21,910 bases of DNA, taken from assembly GCA_945957335.1 (NCBI GenBank), contig CAMFLJ010000017.1, forward strand, positions 1-21,910, read 5' to 3'. Both the position numbers and the translations under genes were made by a program. Source of the stretch: an uncultured Actinomycetes bacterium (GTDB lineage: Bacteria > Actinomycetota > Acidimicrobiia > Acidimicrobiales > Acidimicrobilacustridaceae). Every line of letters begins with the position of its first letter. The first letter of the stretch is position 1. Positions 21,841-21,910 of the stretch are shown here, one piece after another. Under the pieces are notes generated by a model that ran no database searches, was not told the origin of the DNA, and worked only from the letters and a program-made list of their open reading frames with translations.

Positions 21841-21910
21841 CGCGCCTCCTCTCGCTTCCGTCATCGTCGGCGGCGGCGAGGGGTGCTGCCAGGGCCGATC
21901 GTCATACCCC

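Noticed and set aside
1..21910. CRISPR arrays, tRNA or rRNA genes, insertion sequences and att sites
   Set aside because: No spaced direct repeats, cloverleaf-like segments, transposase frames or integrase genes were seen on reading both strands.

Overview
The window is very GC-rich DNA, densely packed with genes on both strands. No gap exceeds 200 bases, and there are no rRNA, tRNA, IS or CRISPR elements that I can see. Gene content points to a high-GC actinobacterium, and I would guess the class Acidimicrobiia (Iamia-like), by inference only. The pointers are a class II GlpX fructose bisphosphatase, a MeaB-type GTPase, an F420-type luciferase-like oxidoreductase, a PIG-V-type GT-C mannosyltransferase, an IclR/amidohydrolase pair and a thiolase.

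Layout. 1-3158: the start of a MeaB GTPase gene (-), a NifU-domain Fe-S protein (-), an MFS transporter with an unusual soluble N-terminus (+), and a YkuD L,D-transpeptidase lipoprotein (+). 3196-4484: a DnaJ-domain protein translationally coupled to a small alpha/beta hydrolase (-). 4620-5600: glpX (+), followed by a perfect bidirectional terminator. 5675-8240: two membrane proteins and an acyl-CoA desaturase (-), with a striking 58-bp palindrome directly after the desaturase and a TetR-type operator in its promoter. 8392-10029: a membrane-anchored sulfite-oxidase-fold molybdoenzyme (+). 10059-12280: a TsaC/Sua5 enzyme coupled to a 25-residue membrane microprotein (-), divergent from an ArsB-type transporter (+). 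12306-14517: an LLM-class oxidoreductase whose only sensible start codon is ATC, and a PIG-V-like mannosyltransferase (-). 14583-16044: a 55-residue membrane peptide (+), a TetR regulator and an isochorismatase-like protein lacking the catalytic residues (-). 16226-19645: a thiolase (+), an amidohydrolase (-) and an IclR regulator (+), with a shared operator between the last two. 19734-21840: a sulfur operon (-) of sulfide:quinone oxidoreductase, a TusE/DsrC-like protein and a DsrE2-like protein.

Two themes stand out. First, many genes here have no Shine-Dalgarno sequence. Instead a TANNNT hexamer lies 6 or 7 bases before a GTG or ATG, the arrangement expected of leaderless mRNAs. Genes with good Shine-Dalgarno sequences (sulfur operon, thiolase, amidohydrolase, desaturase) lack this arrangement. 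Second, the sulfur operon looks like a compact sulfide oxidation and persulfide relay: SQR would make sulfane sulfur at the membrane, and the DsrE2 and TusE proteins, each with a single conserved cysteine, could pass it on.

The genes otherwise look like ordinary chromosomal housekeeping and catabolic genes, and I see no sign of recent horizontal transfer. All assignments come from reading motifs by eye; no database search was run.
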